Part shown: positions 9,194-17,596 of the stretch, piece by piece | Layout of the letters: the number at the start of each line of letters is the position of its first letter | Numbering within the stretch: position 1 is the stretch's first letter | Source: Nibribacter ruber | Lineage (GTDB): Bacteria; Bacteroidota; Bacteroidia; Cytophagales; Hymenobacteraceae | Direction of reading: 5' to 3' | NCBI RefSeq assembly: GCF_009913235.1 | Contig: NZ_CP047897.1 | Span: forward strand, 1,879,501 to 1,943,500 | DNA length: 64,000 nt | Position numbers and translations under genes: made by a program | Notes under the pieces: model-generated | Seen by the model: the letters and a program-made list of their open reading frames with translations, nothing else | Told to the model about the DNA's origin: nothing | Database searches by the model: none

Positions 9194-9243
9194 AGCCTCC
9201 GTTTTTGGCCTGTTTTCTGTAAAATAGGCCAAAAACGGAGGCT
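9194..9243. repeat. Extended 38-bp palindrome, copy 6
   Basis: The core palindrome (9200-9237) is lengthened by complementary flanks AAGCCTC and GAGGCTT, making a roughly 25-bp stem. It lies between the convergent stops of the DUF2238 gene and the lipoprotein gene and could serve both transcripts. Confidence 0.85.
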
Positions 9244-9266
9244 TCCCAATCTTTGCCAGATACGTG

Positions 9267-9926
9267 CTAATCTGGCTTCACTTTCACATCGCCGGGTTCC
9301 ATCTTCACCTTCCCTTTGGGCGTCTCAATCTTGGTTTCTTCCTGGTTGATGTTGATTTTCACCTTGCCGGCCACGTATTTCACTTCTTTGGCGGCGCGCT
9401 TGTAGTAGTACTGGCGGGTGGTCCAATACCGGCGCACTTCTTCCAAACTCATCTGGCTTGACCTTCTGGCATCTCTGGCCAAAGAACGTTGCAACGAAGC
9501 CCTACTTGGTTTGCGGTAAACGGCAGCCACGGTGCGCTTAGAAGGCGTGGTCTTCGTCTCCGTTTTCACGGTAGCGCTGGTGGTGGTTGTTTTCCGGTCG
9601 GTTTCTGTAACGGTCCCCGGCGCACTGGTAGCGCCAGACGTGGCGGTTCCGCGGGCATTAGACTCGTCCTCTCCTCTTTCTGCTCTGGGAATGTAGGCCA
9701 TGTCTTCCTCTGGCCACTCAGAGGCGTAGGTATTGTAGGTGCTGTCATCGCCGGTGTAGGCTGTGCCGGTGGTGTCCACATCTGCTGAGTCTGGAGAGAA
9801 CACCAGGGTGTCTTCCACGGTGGTCTGAGGCAGATCGGCGCGGGCTTCTTCAGTCTTCACTTTCTCACAAGCGCCCAGGGTAAGGCCAAGTAGCAGGATG
9901 CCCAAAGGCTGTATGTTCATTTTCAT
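9267..9926 (-). CDS. Unknown lipoprotein with Thr/Ser-rich centre
   Basis: I do not recognise this family. From ATG 9926 (219 residues) there is a short signal sequence ending in a good lipobox, LTLGAC, so the mature protein would be acylated. The middle is acidic, then rich in Thr, Ser and Ala (low complexity, about 85-135). The C-terminal third is basic, with a RRYWTTRQYYYKRA stretch and an alternating Lys/Glu/Val tail ending in VKVKPD. The upstream in-frame extension to 10034 overlaps a terminator hairpin and is not credible. It follows an OmpA-like gene but is separated from it by that terminator. Confidence 0.65.
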   Translation of the reverse strand: MKMNIQPLGILLLGLTLGACEKVKTEEARADLPQTTVEDTLVFSPDSADVDTTGTAYTGDDSTYNTYASEWPEEDMAYIPRAERGEDESNARGTATSGATSAPGTVTETDRKTTTTSATVKTETKTTPSKRTVAAVYRKPSRASLQRSLARDARRSSQMSLEEVRRYWTTRQYYYKRAAKEVKYVAGKVKININQEETKIETPKGKVKMEPGDVKVKPD

Positions 9927-9995
9927 AGTTTTGTGCAATTGGTGAATACCCCTCAAACGGGCAAACGGCGCAGGGGTTGGGTTGGGCCTGGCGCA

Positions 9996-10034
9996 AAAAA
10001 AAGAAGGCTGGCCTTTGCAGGCCAGCCTTCTCAA
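9996..10034 (-). terminator. Intrinsic terminator of the glycine-zipper OmpA gene
   Basis: An 11-bp perfect stem (GAAGGCTGGCC and complement, loop of 6) followed on the minus strand by eight T residues, 20 bp after the stop of the OmpA-like gene. Confidence 0.9.
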
Positions 10035-10054
10035 GCATTTAAAGCACTAGGTGC

Positions 10055-10774
10055 TTAGTATTTCACTTCGCCACGCTCAGCGGCTTTCTTCAATTCTTCG
10101 CTTGCAAAGATGGCCACCTCTACACGACGGTTCTGCTGACGGCCAGCAGCGGTAGAGTTGTCAGCGATTGGCTGAGTTGAACCATAACCACGGGTCTGGA
10201 TGCGGCTAGACTCTACGCCCAATGAAGTAGCATAGTTGGCCACGGCCTGTGCTCTACGCTCAGAAAGCGGTTGGTTGATGGCATCTGTACCGGTGTTATC
10301 CGCGTGTCCTTCTACCAATACGTTGGTGCCTGGGTATTTCTTAAGCGTCTCGGCTAATTTAGCGATGTCTGCTCTAGAAGAAGCTTGCAGTTCTGCAGAG
10401 TTGGTAGCGAATAAAAGACCAGCGTCAAAGGTTACTTTGATACCTTCGCCTACGCGCTCTACCTGGGCGTTTTTCATTTCACGCTCCAATTCTTCGGCCT
10501 GCTTGTCCATTCTACGACCAATGATAGCACCAGTGGCACCACCTGCCGCCGCACCAATGATAGCGCCACGAGCCGTGTTACCAGTGGCCTTACCAATGAT
10601 ACCACCAATGATGGCACCAGAACCGGCCCCAATGATACCGCCTTTGGCAGTCTTGCTCATTCCTTTATTTTGAGTAGTACCAGTTGAGGTACCAGCGGTT
10701 TCGCTTGATTTACAAGAAGCGAATAGTAAGCTTCCGGCTAACATGGCGGTGAATGTTCCTTTTAAGATTTTCAT
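10055..10774 (-). CDS. OmpA-family lipoprotein with glycine zipper
   Basis: Envelope protein of 239 residues. Signal peptide ends in the lipobox LFASC (Cys21). Residues about 44-88 are a glycine-zipper segment with repeated GxxxG spacing (IIGAGSGAIIGGIIGKATG) that can pack in or against a membrane. Residues about 110-225 form an OmpA C-terminal domain with the VEGHADNTGTD and NRRVEV motifs that bind peptidoglycan. It would tether the outer membrane to the cell wall, resembling YiaD. Monocistronic, with its own terminator. Confidence 0.9.
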   Translation of the reverse strand: MKILKGTFTAMLAGSLLFASCKSSETAGTSTGTTQNKGMSKTAKGGIIGAGSGAIIGGIIGKATGNTARGAIIGAAAGGATGAIIGRRMDKQAEELEREMKNAQVERVGEGIKVTFDAGLLFATNSAELQASSRADIAKLAETLKKYPGTNVLVEGHADNTGTDAINQPLSERRAQAVANYATSLGVESSRIQTRGYGSTQPIADNSTAAGRQQNRRVEVAIFASEELKKAAERGEVKY

Positions 10775-10914
10775 AGTGTTTTTCTTTTTAATGAATGATG
10801 TAAAGAATGATTAAGGTCTTCAGCATCGGACATACATACTCATTTCCGGCTAAAATGTTCAGTATAGTTCCAAAACTATATTACCTAATGTAATAATCGT
10901 GCCAATTTAGAAAA

Positions 10915-10971
10915 ATATGAAAGCACCGGGGCCCGTTTAATCATCTTAAACGGGCCCCGGTGCTTTCATAT
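10915..10971. terminator. Perfect 26-bp inverted repeat, terminator of accD
   Basis: Two exactly complementary 26-nt arms with a 5-nt loop (TCATC). The GC core is ACCGGGGCCCGT and the ends are ATATGAA. On the minus strand it is followed by TTTTTC and lies 12 bp after the accD stop, so it is a strong terminator. On the plus strand there is only a short T run. Confidence 0.85.
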
Positions 10972-10983
10972 TTGAATACTAGT

Positions 10984-11877
10984 CTATTTTGAGGCTGATT
11001 TTTTAGCAGTTTTTTCTTTGAGAGGCGCTGTTTCAGGTGCCAACATGGCAATAAGCTGCGCCACGCGGTCTTTCAGGGCCTTGCGGTGCACAATGAAATC
11101 CAGGAAACCATGCTCTAGCACAAACTCTGCGCTCTGGAAACCCTTAGGCAGGTCTTTGCCAATGGTTTCTTTGATTACGCGCGGGCCGGCAAAGCCAATC
11201 AAAGCGCCCGGCTCAGAGATGTTGAAATCACCCAGCATGGCATAAGAAGCCGTCACGCCACCCGTGGTGGGGTCTGTTAACAAAGAGATGTAGGGTATCT
11301 TAGCTTCAGACAGCAACGCCAGTTTGGCAGAGGTCTTGGCCATTTGCATGAGGGAGAAACCCGCCTCCATCATACGCGCGCCCCCAGACTTGGAAATCAT
11401 CATGAACGGGATGTTGTGCTGGCGGCTGTAGTCAATGGCACGGGAAATCTTCTCTCCTACCACAGAACCCATGGAACCGCCAATGAAGTTGAAGTCCATA
11501 CAGGCCACAACCAAGTCCAGGCCGTTGGCTTTCCCATGGGCAGTGCGTACGGCGTCTTTCAGATTGGTTTTGCGCTGGGTGGCCTTGATGCGGTCTGGGT
11601 AAGCTTTGGTGTCTACAAAGTGCAAGGGATCGCCTGAGCTCAGGTTCTCATCCAGTTCTGTGAACGCGTTGCCATCAAACAAAATCTCAAAGTACTCTTG
11701 TGAGTTGATGCGGTCATGGTGGTCACACTTGGGGCAGGTGTACAGGTTTTGTCTATGCTCTGCCTTGCTGGTCACGGCCTTGCACTCGGGGCATTTGTGC
11801 CATAACCCGTCTGGGGTCTCTTTTTTGAGCTCCGTTGGGGTAACGATGCCTTTTTCTACTCTTCTAAACCAAGACAT
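10984..11877 (-). CDS. accD: Acetyl-CoA carboxylase carboxyltransferase, beta subunit
   Basis: Transfers the carboxyl group from biotin to acetyl-CoA in the first step of fatty acid synthesis, working with the alpha subunit (not in this window). The 297-residue protein has the N-terminal four-cysteine zinc ribbon (Cys29, 32, 48, 51) and the crotonase-like carboxyltransferase fold with [23 protein letters not shown] and [11 protein letters not shown], the motifs that form the acyl-CoA oxyanion hole. Length and start are typical. It stands alone with a strong terminator. Confidence 0.97.
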   Translation of the reverse strand: MSWFRRVEKGIVTPTELKKETPDGLWHKCPECKAVTSKAEHRQNLYTCPKCDHHDRINSQEYFEILFDGNAFTELDENLSSGDPLHFVDTKAYPDRIKATQRKTNLKDAVRTAHGKANGLDLVVACMDFNFIGGSMGSVVGEKISRAIDYSRQHNIPFMMISKSGGARMMEAGFSLMQMAKTSAKLALLSEAKIPYISLLTDPTTGGVTASYAMLGDFNISEPGALIGFAGPRVIKETIGKDLPKGFQSAEFVLEHGFLDFIVHRKALKDRVAQLIAMLAPETAPLKEKTAKKSASK

Positions 11878-12029
11878 AGTGTATTTGTAAGGTTCTTTTC
11901 AACAATGAAGCTTTGGGCCAGAAACCCACTTGTGATTTCTAAAGCTTGCAAAGATAAAAAAGAAAAGGTAGCGCCCTACTCTGTTGCAGCAGAATACACG
12001 CCACCTCTTCCTATTTGTAGTTGGGTCTG

Positions 12030-13088
12030 TCAGGCAACAGTAATCTCCTGTGCCAGGTACACGTCCTGAATGGCATTCAACAGCCGTACGCCCTCTTTCA
12101 TGTCTTTCTGGAAGGACTTTCTGCCCGAAATGAGTCCCATGCCGCCGGCCCGCTTGTTAATGATGGCCGTGCGCACGGCGTCTGATAAATCAGATTCTCC
12201 CTTAGACTCCCCTCCTGAGTTGATGAGGCCCGCGCGGCCCATGTAGCAGTTGGCCACCTGGTAGCGCGTTAAGTCAATGGGGTGGTCTGTGGTGAGTTCT
12301 GAGTACATTTTGGGATGGCTCTTGGCAAAGTTGATGGCCGTAAACCCGCCGTTGTTCTCTGGTAGTTTCTGCTTGATGATGTCTGCCTGGATTGTCACGC
12401 CCAAGTGGTTGGCTTGGCCGGTCAAGTCAGCGGAAACGTGATAGTCTATGCCGTCTTTCTTGAAGGCGTTGTTGCGGGTGTAGCACCAGAGAATGGTAGC
12501 CATGCCCAGTTGGTGGGCCTGCTCAAAGGCTTCGGCCACTTCTATGATCTGCCGGCTAGACTCCTCAGACCCAAAATAAATGGTAGCACCCACGGCGGCC
12601 GCTCCCAGGTTCCATGCCTCCTCCACAGACCCGAACATGATTTGATCATACTTATTGGGGTAGGTGAGCAGCTCGTTGTGGTTGATCTTAACTATAAACG
12701 GAATCCGGTGGGCATATTTTCTGCTCAGCATGGCCAAATTGCCAAACGTAGTAGCCACCGCATTACACCCTCCCTCCAAGGCTAATCTAAGAATGTTCTC
12801 CGGGTCAAAATACATAGGATTGGGCGCGAACGAGGCCCCGGCGGTATGCTCAATGCCCTGGTCTACTGGCAGAATAGACACATAACCCGTACCGGCTAGA
12901 CGGCCGTTGTTGAACAACTGCCCCAGATTGCGCAATACCTGCGGCGAACGGTTAGAGTTCACGAAGATGCGTTCTATGAAATCTGGGCCGGGCAGATGGA
13001 GCATCTCCTTCGGGATGGCGGTGGCCTGGTACTGGAGAAGAGCGTCGGCGTCGGTGCCCAACAAGGAGGTAATGGTTTCTATGCTCAT
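12030..13088 (-). CDS. fbaB: Class I fructose-bisphosphate aldolase (DhnA/FbaB type)
   Basis: Glycolytic/gluconeogenic aldolase that interconverts fructose-1,6-bisphosphate with dihydroxyacetone phosphate and glyceraldehyde-3-phosphate through a lysine Schiff base. The 352-residue sequence carries [39 protein letters not shown] and a C-terminal GLISGRKSF phosphate-binding segment, as in the bacterial/archaeal DhnA family and unlike zinc class II enzymes. It is flanked by gaps on both sides; no clear terminator is visible behind its stop. Confidence 0.93.
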   Translation of the reverse strand: MSIETITSLLGTDADALLQYQATAIPKEMLHLPGPDFIERIFVNSNRSPQVLRNLGQLFNNGRLAGTGYVSILPVDQGIEHTAGASFAPNPMYFDPENILRLALEGGCNAVATTFGNLAMLSRKYAHRIPFIVKINHNELLTYPNKYDQIMFGSVEEAWNLGAAAVGATIYFGSEESSRQIIEVAEAFEQAHQLGMATILWCYTRNNAFKKDGIDYHVSADLTGQANHLGVTIQADIIKQKLPENNGGFTAINFAKSHPKMYSELTTDHPIDLTRYQVANCYMGRAGLINSGGESKGESDLSDAVRTAIINKRAGGMGLISGRKSFQKDMKEGVRLLNAIQDVYLAQEITVA

Positions 13089-13392
13089 GGCTGAAGAAGA
13101 ATATACAAAATTTAGCTCCAGATAAAATACAAACTGGTATTGTTTAAGGATAGTCCAAAGTACATACGGCAGTTGGTCGGCTCCCGTTGAAAGACAAAAT
13201 CTTAAATTTTAATCAGACGTTATTTACCTGATAGAAAGAGACTTGCCCTTCTACTTCACATAATTTTACCCGTACAAGGCAATGTAGAAATTACCAGAGG
13301 CGTTACCTTTGGAGACGGTCTCAGACTAGAGAGACCCTCTTGCGTATAGGTACCTATTCGTTTGCCACCATCATTCACCTAACCCAATCCCT

Positions 13393-14103
13393 ATGAAAAG
13401 AACACGTTTCGCCGCCTCTTCGATAGCTGTTTTATTAGCTCTCACCTCTCTTGGTTCTTGCGTTTCTTCAAAGAAATACAAAGAGCTGGAAGCCAGTAAA
13501 AACGCCTTGGAGCAAGAGAAAGCCGCTGCGCAGCGTAGTCTGGAAGAAGCCAACGCCTCTGTGCGCGACCGTGACGCCAAGCTGGCCCAATACCAACAGC
13601 AGATTGCCCAAAAAGAAAGAATCCTCAATGAGCTGCGCGCCTCTGTCAATGAAGCCTTAAAGGGTTTCCAGGAGCAGGGCCTCACCGTGAACGTGCGCGA
13701 CGGCAAGGTGTACGTGACCATGCCTGAGAAACTGTTGTTTGCCACCGGAAGCACCAAGGTCAACGCCAACGGTCAGAACGCCCTGGGCAAACTGGCCAGC
13801 GCCATCAAAGGCCAGCGCGACACTGAAATTGTAGTAGAAGGCCACACCGATGACGTGGCAGTGGACCCGGCCAACGTGACCTTCAAAGACAACTGGGACC
13901 TGAGCGTACTGCGTGCCACCGAGGTAACGCGTCTCTTGATCAACAATGGCGTGGCTCCGCAGATGATTGTACCAGCCGGCCGTGGCCAGTACACGCCGTT
14001 GGCCATGACCCGCACCCCAGAGGCTCGTCAAAGCAACCGCCGTACAGAGATTATCCTGGCCCCCAACTTTGAGAAAATCCTGAACCTCTTGCAAAACGAC
14101 TAA
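13393..14103 (+). CDS. OmpA-family lipoprotein with coiled coil (first of two paralogues)
   Basis: A 236-residue envelope protein. Signal peptide ends in a lipobox, LGSC (Cys23), then KKYKELEA opens a charged coiled coil to about residue 80. The OmpA peptidoglycan-binding domain (about 105-230) has VVEGHTDDVAV and RQSNRRTEI. It probably spans from the outer membrane lipid anchor to the peptidoglycan. The next gene encodes a longer paralogue with the same architecture, suggesting tandem duplication, although a terminator and a new promoter separate them. Confidence 0.9.
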   Translation: MKRTRFAASSIAVLLALTSLGSCVSSKKYKELEASKNALEQEKAAAQRSLEEANASVRDRDAKLAQYQQQIAQKERILNELRASVNEALKGFQEQGLTVNVRDGKVYVTMPEKLLFATGSTKVNANGQNALGKLASAIKGQRDTEIVVEGHTDDVAVDPANVTFKDNWDLSVLRATEVTRLLINNGVAPQMIVPAGRGQYTPLAMTRTPEARQSNRRTEIILAPNFEKILNLLQND

Positions 14104-14151
14104 GGCCCAGGATCCTCTACACTGCTTGCAGGCCTCTGGCCCCTAAGCGAA

Positions 14152-14190
14152 AGAACAGCCGCGGCCCTTGGTCGGGGCTGTTCTTTTTTT
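14152..14190 (+). terminator. Intrinsic terminator behind the first OmpA paralogue
   Basis: Stem AGAACAGCC/GGCTGTTCT with a GC-rich interior, followed by seven or eight T residues. The T run merges into the left arm of a 38-bp palindrome. Confidence 0.85.
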
Positions 14191-14221
14191 AGGCTGTTTC
14201 CCAGAAAACAAGCCAAAAACG
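14184..14221. repeat. 38-bp intergenic palindrome, copy 7 (fused to terminator)
   Basis: Degenerate copy whose left arm is the T run of the preceding terminator (TTTTTTAGGCTGTTTCCC). The right arm AAACAAGCCAAAAACG is standard. Confidence 0.75.
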
Positions 14222-14230
14222 AAAATAGCC

Positions 14231-14260
14231 TTGGCCGCGCGGCTCAGGTTTTTATCTTTG
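14231..14260 (+). promoter_or_regulatory. Promoter of the second OmpA paralogue
   Basis: TTG (14231-14233), 19 nt, then TATCTTTG (14253-14260), a full match to the Bacteroidota promoter, 40 nt before the ATG at 14301. It shows that the two OmpA paralogues are separately transcribed. Confidence 0.75.
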
Positions 14261-14300
14261 TAGTTCTGCCCTAACCCTTTATTACCTTTAGTACTTTGCC

Positions 14301-15296
14301 ATGATTAAAAAACCTCTACTACGCTACGCCGGCGTAGCCCTGCTAGGCACGTGCCTGTTGGGCTCCTGCACCACCACCAAGAAATACAACGCCCTGTTGG
14401 CTCAGAAAGTAAACCTTGAGCGCGAGAAGGCAGACTGTGAAACCTCCCTGGCCAAAGCCACCACAGAGCGCACAGACTTAAGCAAGCAAGTGGCAGAACT
14501 TACAGAATACCGGCAGCAATTGGCTTCAGATACCACTCAGTTGGGCAACGTGCTGCGCAAGACCCAGTCTCTGTACGCAGACCTGAGCAGCAGCTATGAC
14601 AAGCTCATGAAAAACCATGACAAGCTCATGGCCAACAGCGCCCTGGAGTCTTCCAAACTCTCCAAAGACCTGAGCCGCCGCGAAGAAGAACTCAAAAAAC
14701 TGAACGAGGCCCTGGCCAAAAACCGCTCCCAGGTAGACCAGCTCTCTACGGATCTTAAATCCAGAGAAGAACGCCTGAATGAACTGGAGCGCATTCTTTC
14801 TGAGAAGGACAAAGCCGTGAACGCGCTTAAAACCAAAGTAAGCAACGCCCTTTTAGGCTTCAACAGCAAAGACCTGACGGTGAATGTGCAGAACGGCAAG
14901 GTGTACGTGTCTTTGTCTGAGCAACTGTTGTTCAAGTCTGGTTCAACCAAGGTAGACGCCAAAGGCCAGGACGCGCTGCGCAAGCTAGCCAACGCCCTCA
15001 AAGACCAGAACGACGTGAACGTAGTGGTGGAAGGCCACACCGATGACGTACCGGTTTCAAAAGGCACCGTGGGCATGCAGGACAACTGGGACCTGAGCGT
15101 ACTACGCGCCACCGAAATCACGCGCATCTTGACCAGCGCTGGCTTGGCCGGCACCAAAATCACGCCGTCTGGCCGCGCCGAGAACGTACCCCTGGACCCA
15201 GCCAAAACCGCCGAAGCCCGCCAGAAGAACCGCCGCACCGAGATTATTCTCACGCCAAAACTAGACGAGCTCTTCAAAATTCTGGAAGTGAATTAA
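14301..15296 (+). CDS. OmpA-family lipoprotein with long coiled coil (second paralogue)
   Basis: A 331-residue protein built like its upstream neighbour: lipobox LLGSC, TTKKYNALL, then a coiled coil extended to about residue 185 (about 100 residues longer), then an OmpA domain (about 200-325) with VVEGHTDDVPV, NWDLSVLRATEI and RQKNRRTEI. The longer coil implies a longer reach between outer membrane and cell wall. The shared NWDLSVLRATE block shows common origin with the 13393 gene. Confidence 0.9.
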   Translation: MIKKPLLRYAGVALLGTCLLGSCTTTKKYNALLAQKVNLEREKADCETSLAKATTERTDLSKQVAELTEYRQQLASDTTQLGNVLRKTQSLYADLSSSYDKLMKNHDKLMANSALESSKLSKDLSRREEELKKLNEALAKNRSQVDQLSTDLKSREERLNELERILSEKDKAVNALKTKVSNALLGFNSKDLTVNVQNGKVYVSLSEQLLFKSGSTKVDAKGQDALRKLANALKDQNDVNVVVEGHTDDVPVSKGTVGMQDNWDLSVLRATEITRILTSAGLAGTKITPSGRAENVPLDPAKTAEARQKNRRTEIILTPKLDELFKILEVN

Positions 15297-15339
15297 TCTC
15301 CTTACTTTCGGGCCGAGAGCAGGAATAAAGAGAAGACCT

Positions 15340-15377
15340 CGTTTTTGGGCTATTTTCCAGGAAACAGCCCAAAAACG
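15340..15377. repeat. 38-bp intergenic palindrome, copy 8
   Basis: Lies 43 bp behind the second OmpA stop, flanked by complementary CCTC/GAGG bases that lengthen the stem. Confidence 0.85.
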
Positions 15378-15477
15378 AGGTTTCACCTTCCTAATTTATG
15401 AAAGCCTGCAAGAGGTTCAGGCACACGCAAAACATACCAAACCACCCTCCTTTGACCAAAGGAGTAATCTTACCAAC

Positions 15478-15942
15478 ATGAGCAAACTTACCATTGACAG
15501 CTTTGAGAAACTGCAGCAGTACGAGGGCCAGGAAATAGGCGTCTCTGCCTACCACACCATCACGCAGGAGCAGATTCAGAATTTTGCCGAGGCTACTTTA
15601 GACTACCAGTGGATTCACCTGGACGCCGAACGCGCCCAAACCGAGTCTCCCTTTAAAAGCACCATTGCACACGGGTATCTAACGGTCTCTCTCCTGCCCT
15701 ACCTGTGGGGCCAGATCATTGAGATCCAGAACCTCAAGATGCAGGTGAACTATGAGATAGAAAGCCTGCGCTTTAACCAAGCCGTATTGGTAGACAGTGC
15801 CGTGCGCCTGCGCGTGAAACTACTTTCTGCCGTCAACCTTCGTGGCGTCATCAAAGCCCGCCTGGAAGTGACCATGGAAATTGAAGACAGCAAAAAACCA
15901 GCCTTCACGGGCGTCATCACGTTTTTGTATCACTTTAATTAA
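15478..15942 (+). CDS. MaoC-like (R)-specific enoyl-CoA hydratase
   Basis: A 154-residue single hot-dog domain. The hydratase motif is present: DYQWIHLD (about residues 42-49) with the expected Asp and His, followed by AHGYLTVSLLP (about 65-75). Such proteins hydrate trans-2-enoyl-CoA to (R)-3-hydroxyacyl-CoA; members of this short, NodN-like branch may use other acyl thioesters. No polyhydroxyalkanoate or beta-oxidation gene is adjacent, so the pathway is not fixed by context. Confidence 0.85.
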   Translation: MSKLTIDSFEKLQQYEGQEIGVSAYHTITQEQIQNFAEATLDYQWIHLDAERAQTESPFKSTIAHGYLTVSLLPYLWGQIIEIQNLKMQVNYEIESLRFNQAVLVDSAVRLRVKLLSAVNLRGVIKARLEVTMEIEDSKKPAFTGVITFLYHFN

Positions 15943-15980
15943 GACCCAAAAGCAAGGCGAAAGACACAAAACAAGGAACC

Positions 15981-16018
15981 CGTTTTTGGGCTGTTTTCTG
16001 GAAAACAGCCCAAAAACG
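15981..16018. repeat. 38-bp intergenic palindrome, copy 9
   Basis: Perfectly self-complementary copy with arm CGTTTTTGGGCTGTTTTC, 38 bp behind the MaoC-like stop. Confidence 0.9.
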
Positions 16019-16054
16019 GAACACAGAAGCATAGTCCCACTTATCTGGGATAAA

Positions 16055-16089
16055 CAAAACGCCAGCCCCACCGGTTGGCGTTTTGTTTT
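16055..16089 (+). terminator. Intrinsic terminator behind the MaoC-like gene
   Basis: Stem CAAAACGCCA/TGGCGTTTTG with an 11-nt loop and a following TTTTC. A possible promoter for the next gene (TTG at 16075, 18 nt, TAACTTTA at 16096) overlaps its right arm. Confidence 0.75.
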
Positions 16090-16129
16090 CTAGCATAACT
16101 TTAGGCTTTTTGCAAGGGTACAAGCTTAG

Positions 16130-17218
<1,089 letters not shown>

Positions 17219-17250
17219 GCTGCACCTACTTTTATTAGGAGTTCGCGTGT

Positions 17251-17288
17251 CGTTTTTAGCCTAATTTCTGGGAAATAGACTAAAAACG
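17251..17288. repeat. 38-bp intergenic palindrome, copy 10
   Basis: Behind the old yellow enzyme gene; arms CGTTTTTAGCCTAATTTC and GAAATAGACTAAAAACG. Confidence 0.85.
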
Positions 17289-17337
17289 GAGCCCCATTCC
17301 AACCCTCCCCCCGTGGACAGGGACTTTTCTATTGATG

Positions 17338-17375
17338 CGTTTTTGGTCTGTTTTGGGGAAAATAAGCAAAAAACG
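17338..17375. repeat. 38-bp intergenic palindrome, copy 11
   Basis: Middle copy of the cluster, more degenerate in the centre (TTTTGGGGAAAATAAG). Confidence 0.75.
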
Positions 17376-17472
17376 GGCCTTGGCGCAGGCGCTTGCAGGT
17401 CTTGCCGCAGGCTAAGAGGTCTTTTGGAGGGATGTCTTTCAGTTGTGAGTCTTTGAAAGCCGTGCATGTTTC

Positions 17473-17514
17473 TTGGTTTTTAGCCTAATTTCTGGAAAAT
17501 AGGCCAAAAACCAA
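17473..17514. repeat. Intergenic palindrome, copy 12
   Basis: Variant with ends TTGG/CCAA in place of CG, arm TTGGTTTTTAGCCTAATTTC. It abuts the next hairpin directly. Confidence 0.8.
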
Positions 17515-17541
17515 GAAAGCGGCCTTTGGGCCGCTTTCTCA
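17515..17541 (-). terminator. Terminator hairpin of the propeller regulator
   Basis: Ten-bp stem GAAAGCGGCC/GGCCGCTTTC with a 4-nt loop. On the minus strand it runs into TTGGTTTTT, 56 bp behind the regulator's stop. Confidence 0.7.
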
Positions 17542-17596
17542 TTATATTTAATTCCAAACGCAAGTCTTAGATTCTGTCTCATTTCTTGAATCTACC

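Larger units (their letters stand above)
17219..17596. other. Intergenic stretch with three palindromes and a terminator
   Basis: No gene is seen in this 378-bp gap between convergent genes. It holds three copies of the palindrome family (17251-17288, 17338-17375, 17473-17514) and a terminator hairpin, the densest cluster of the family in the window. Confidence 0.7.
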
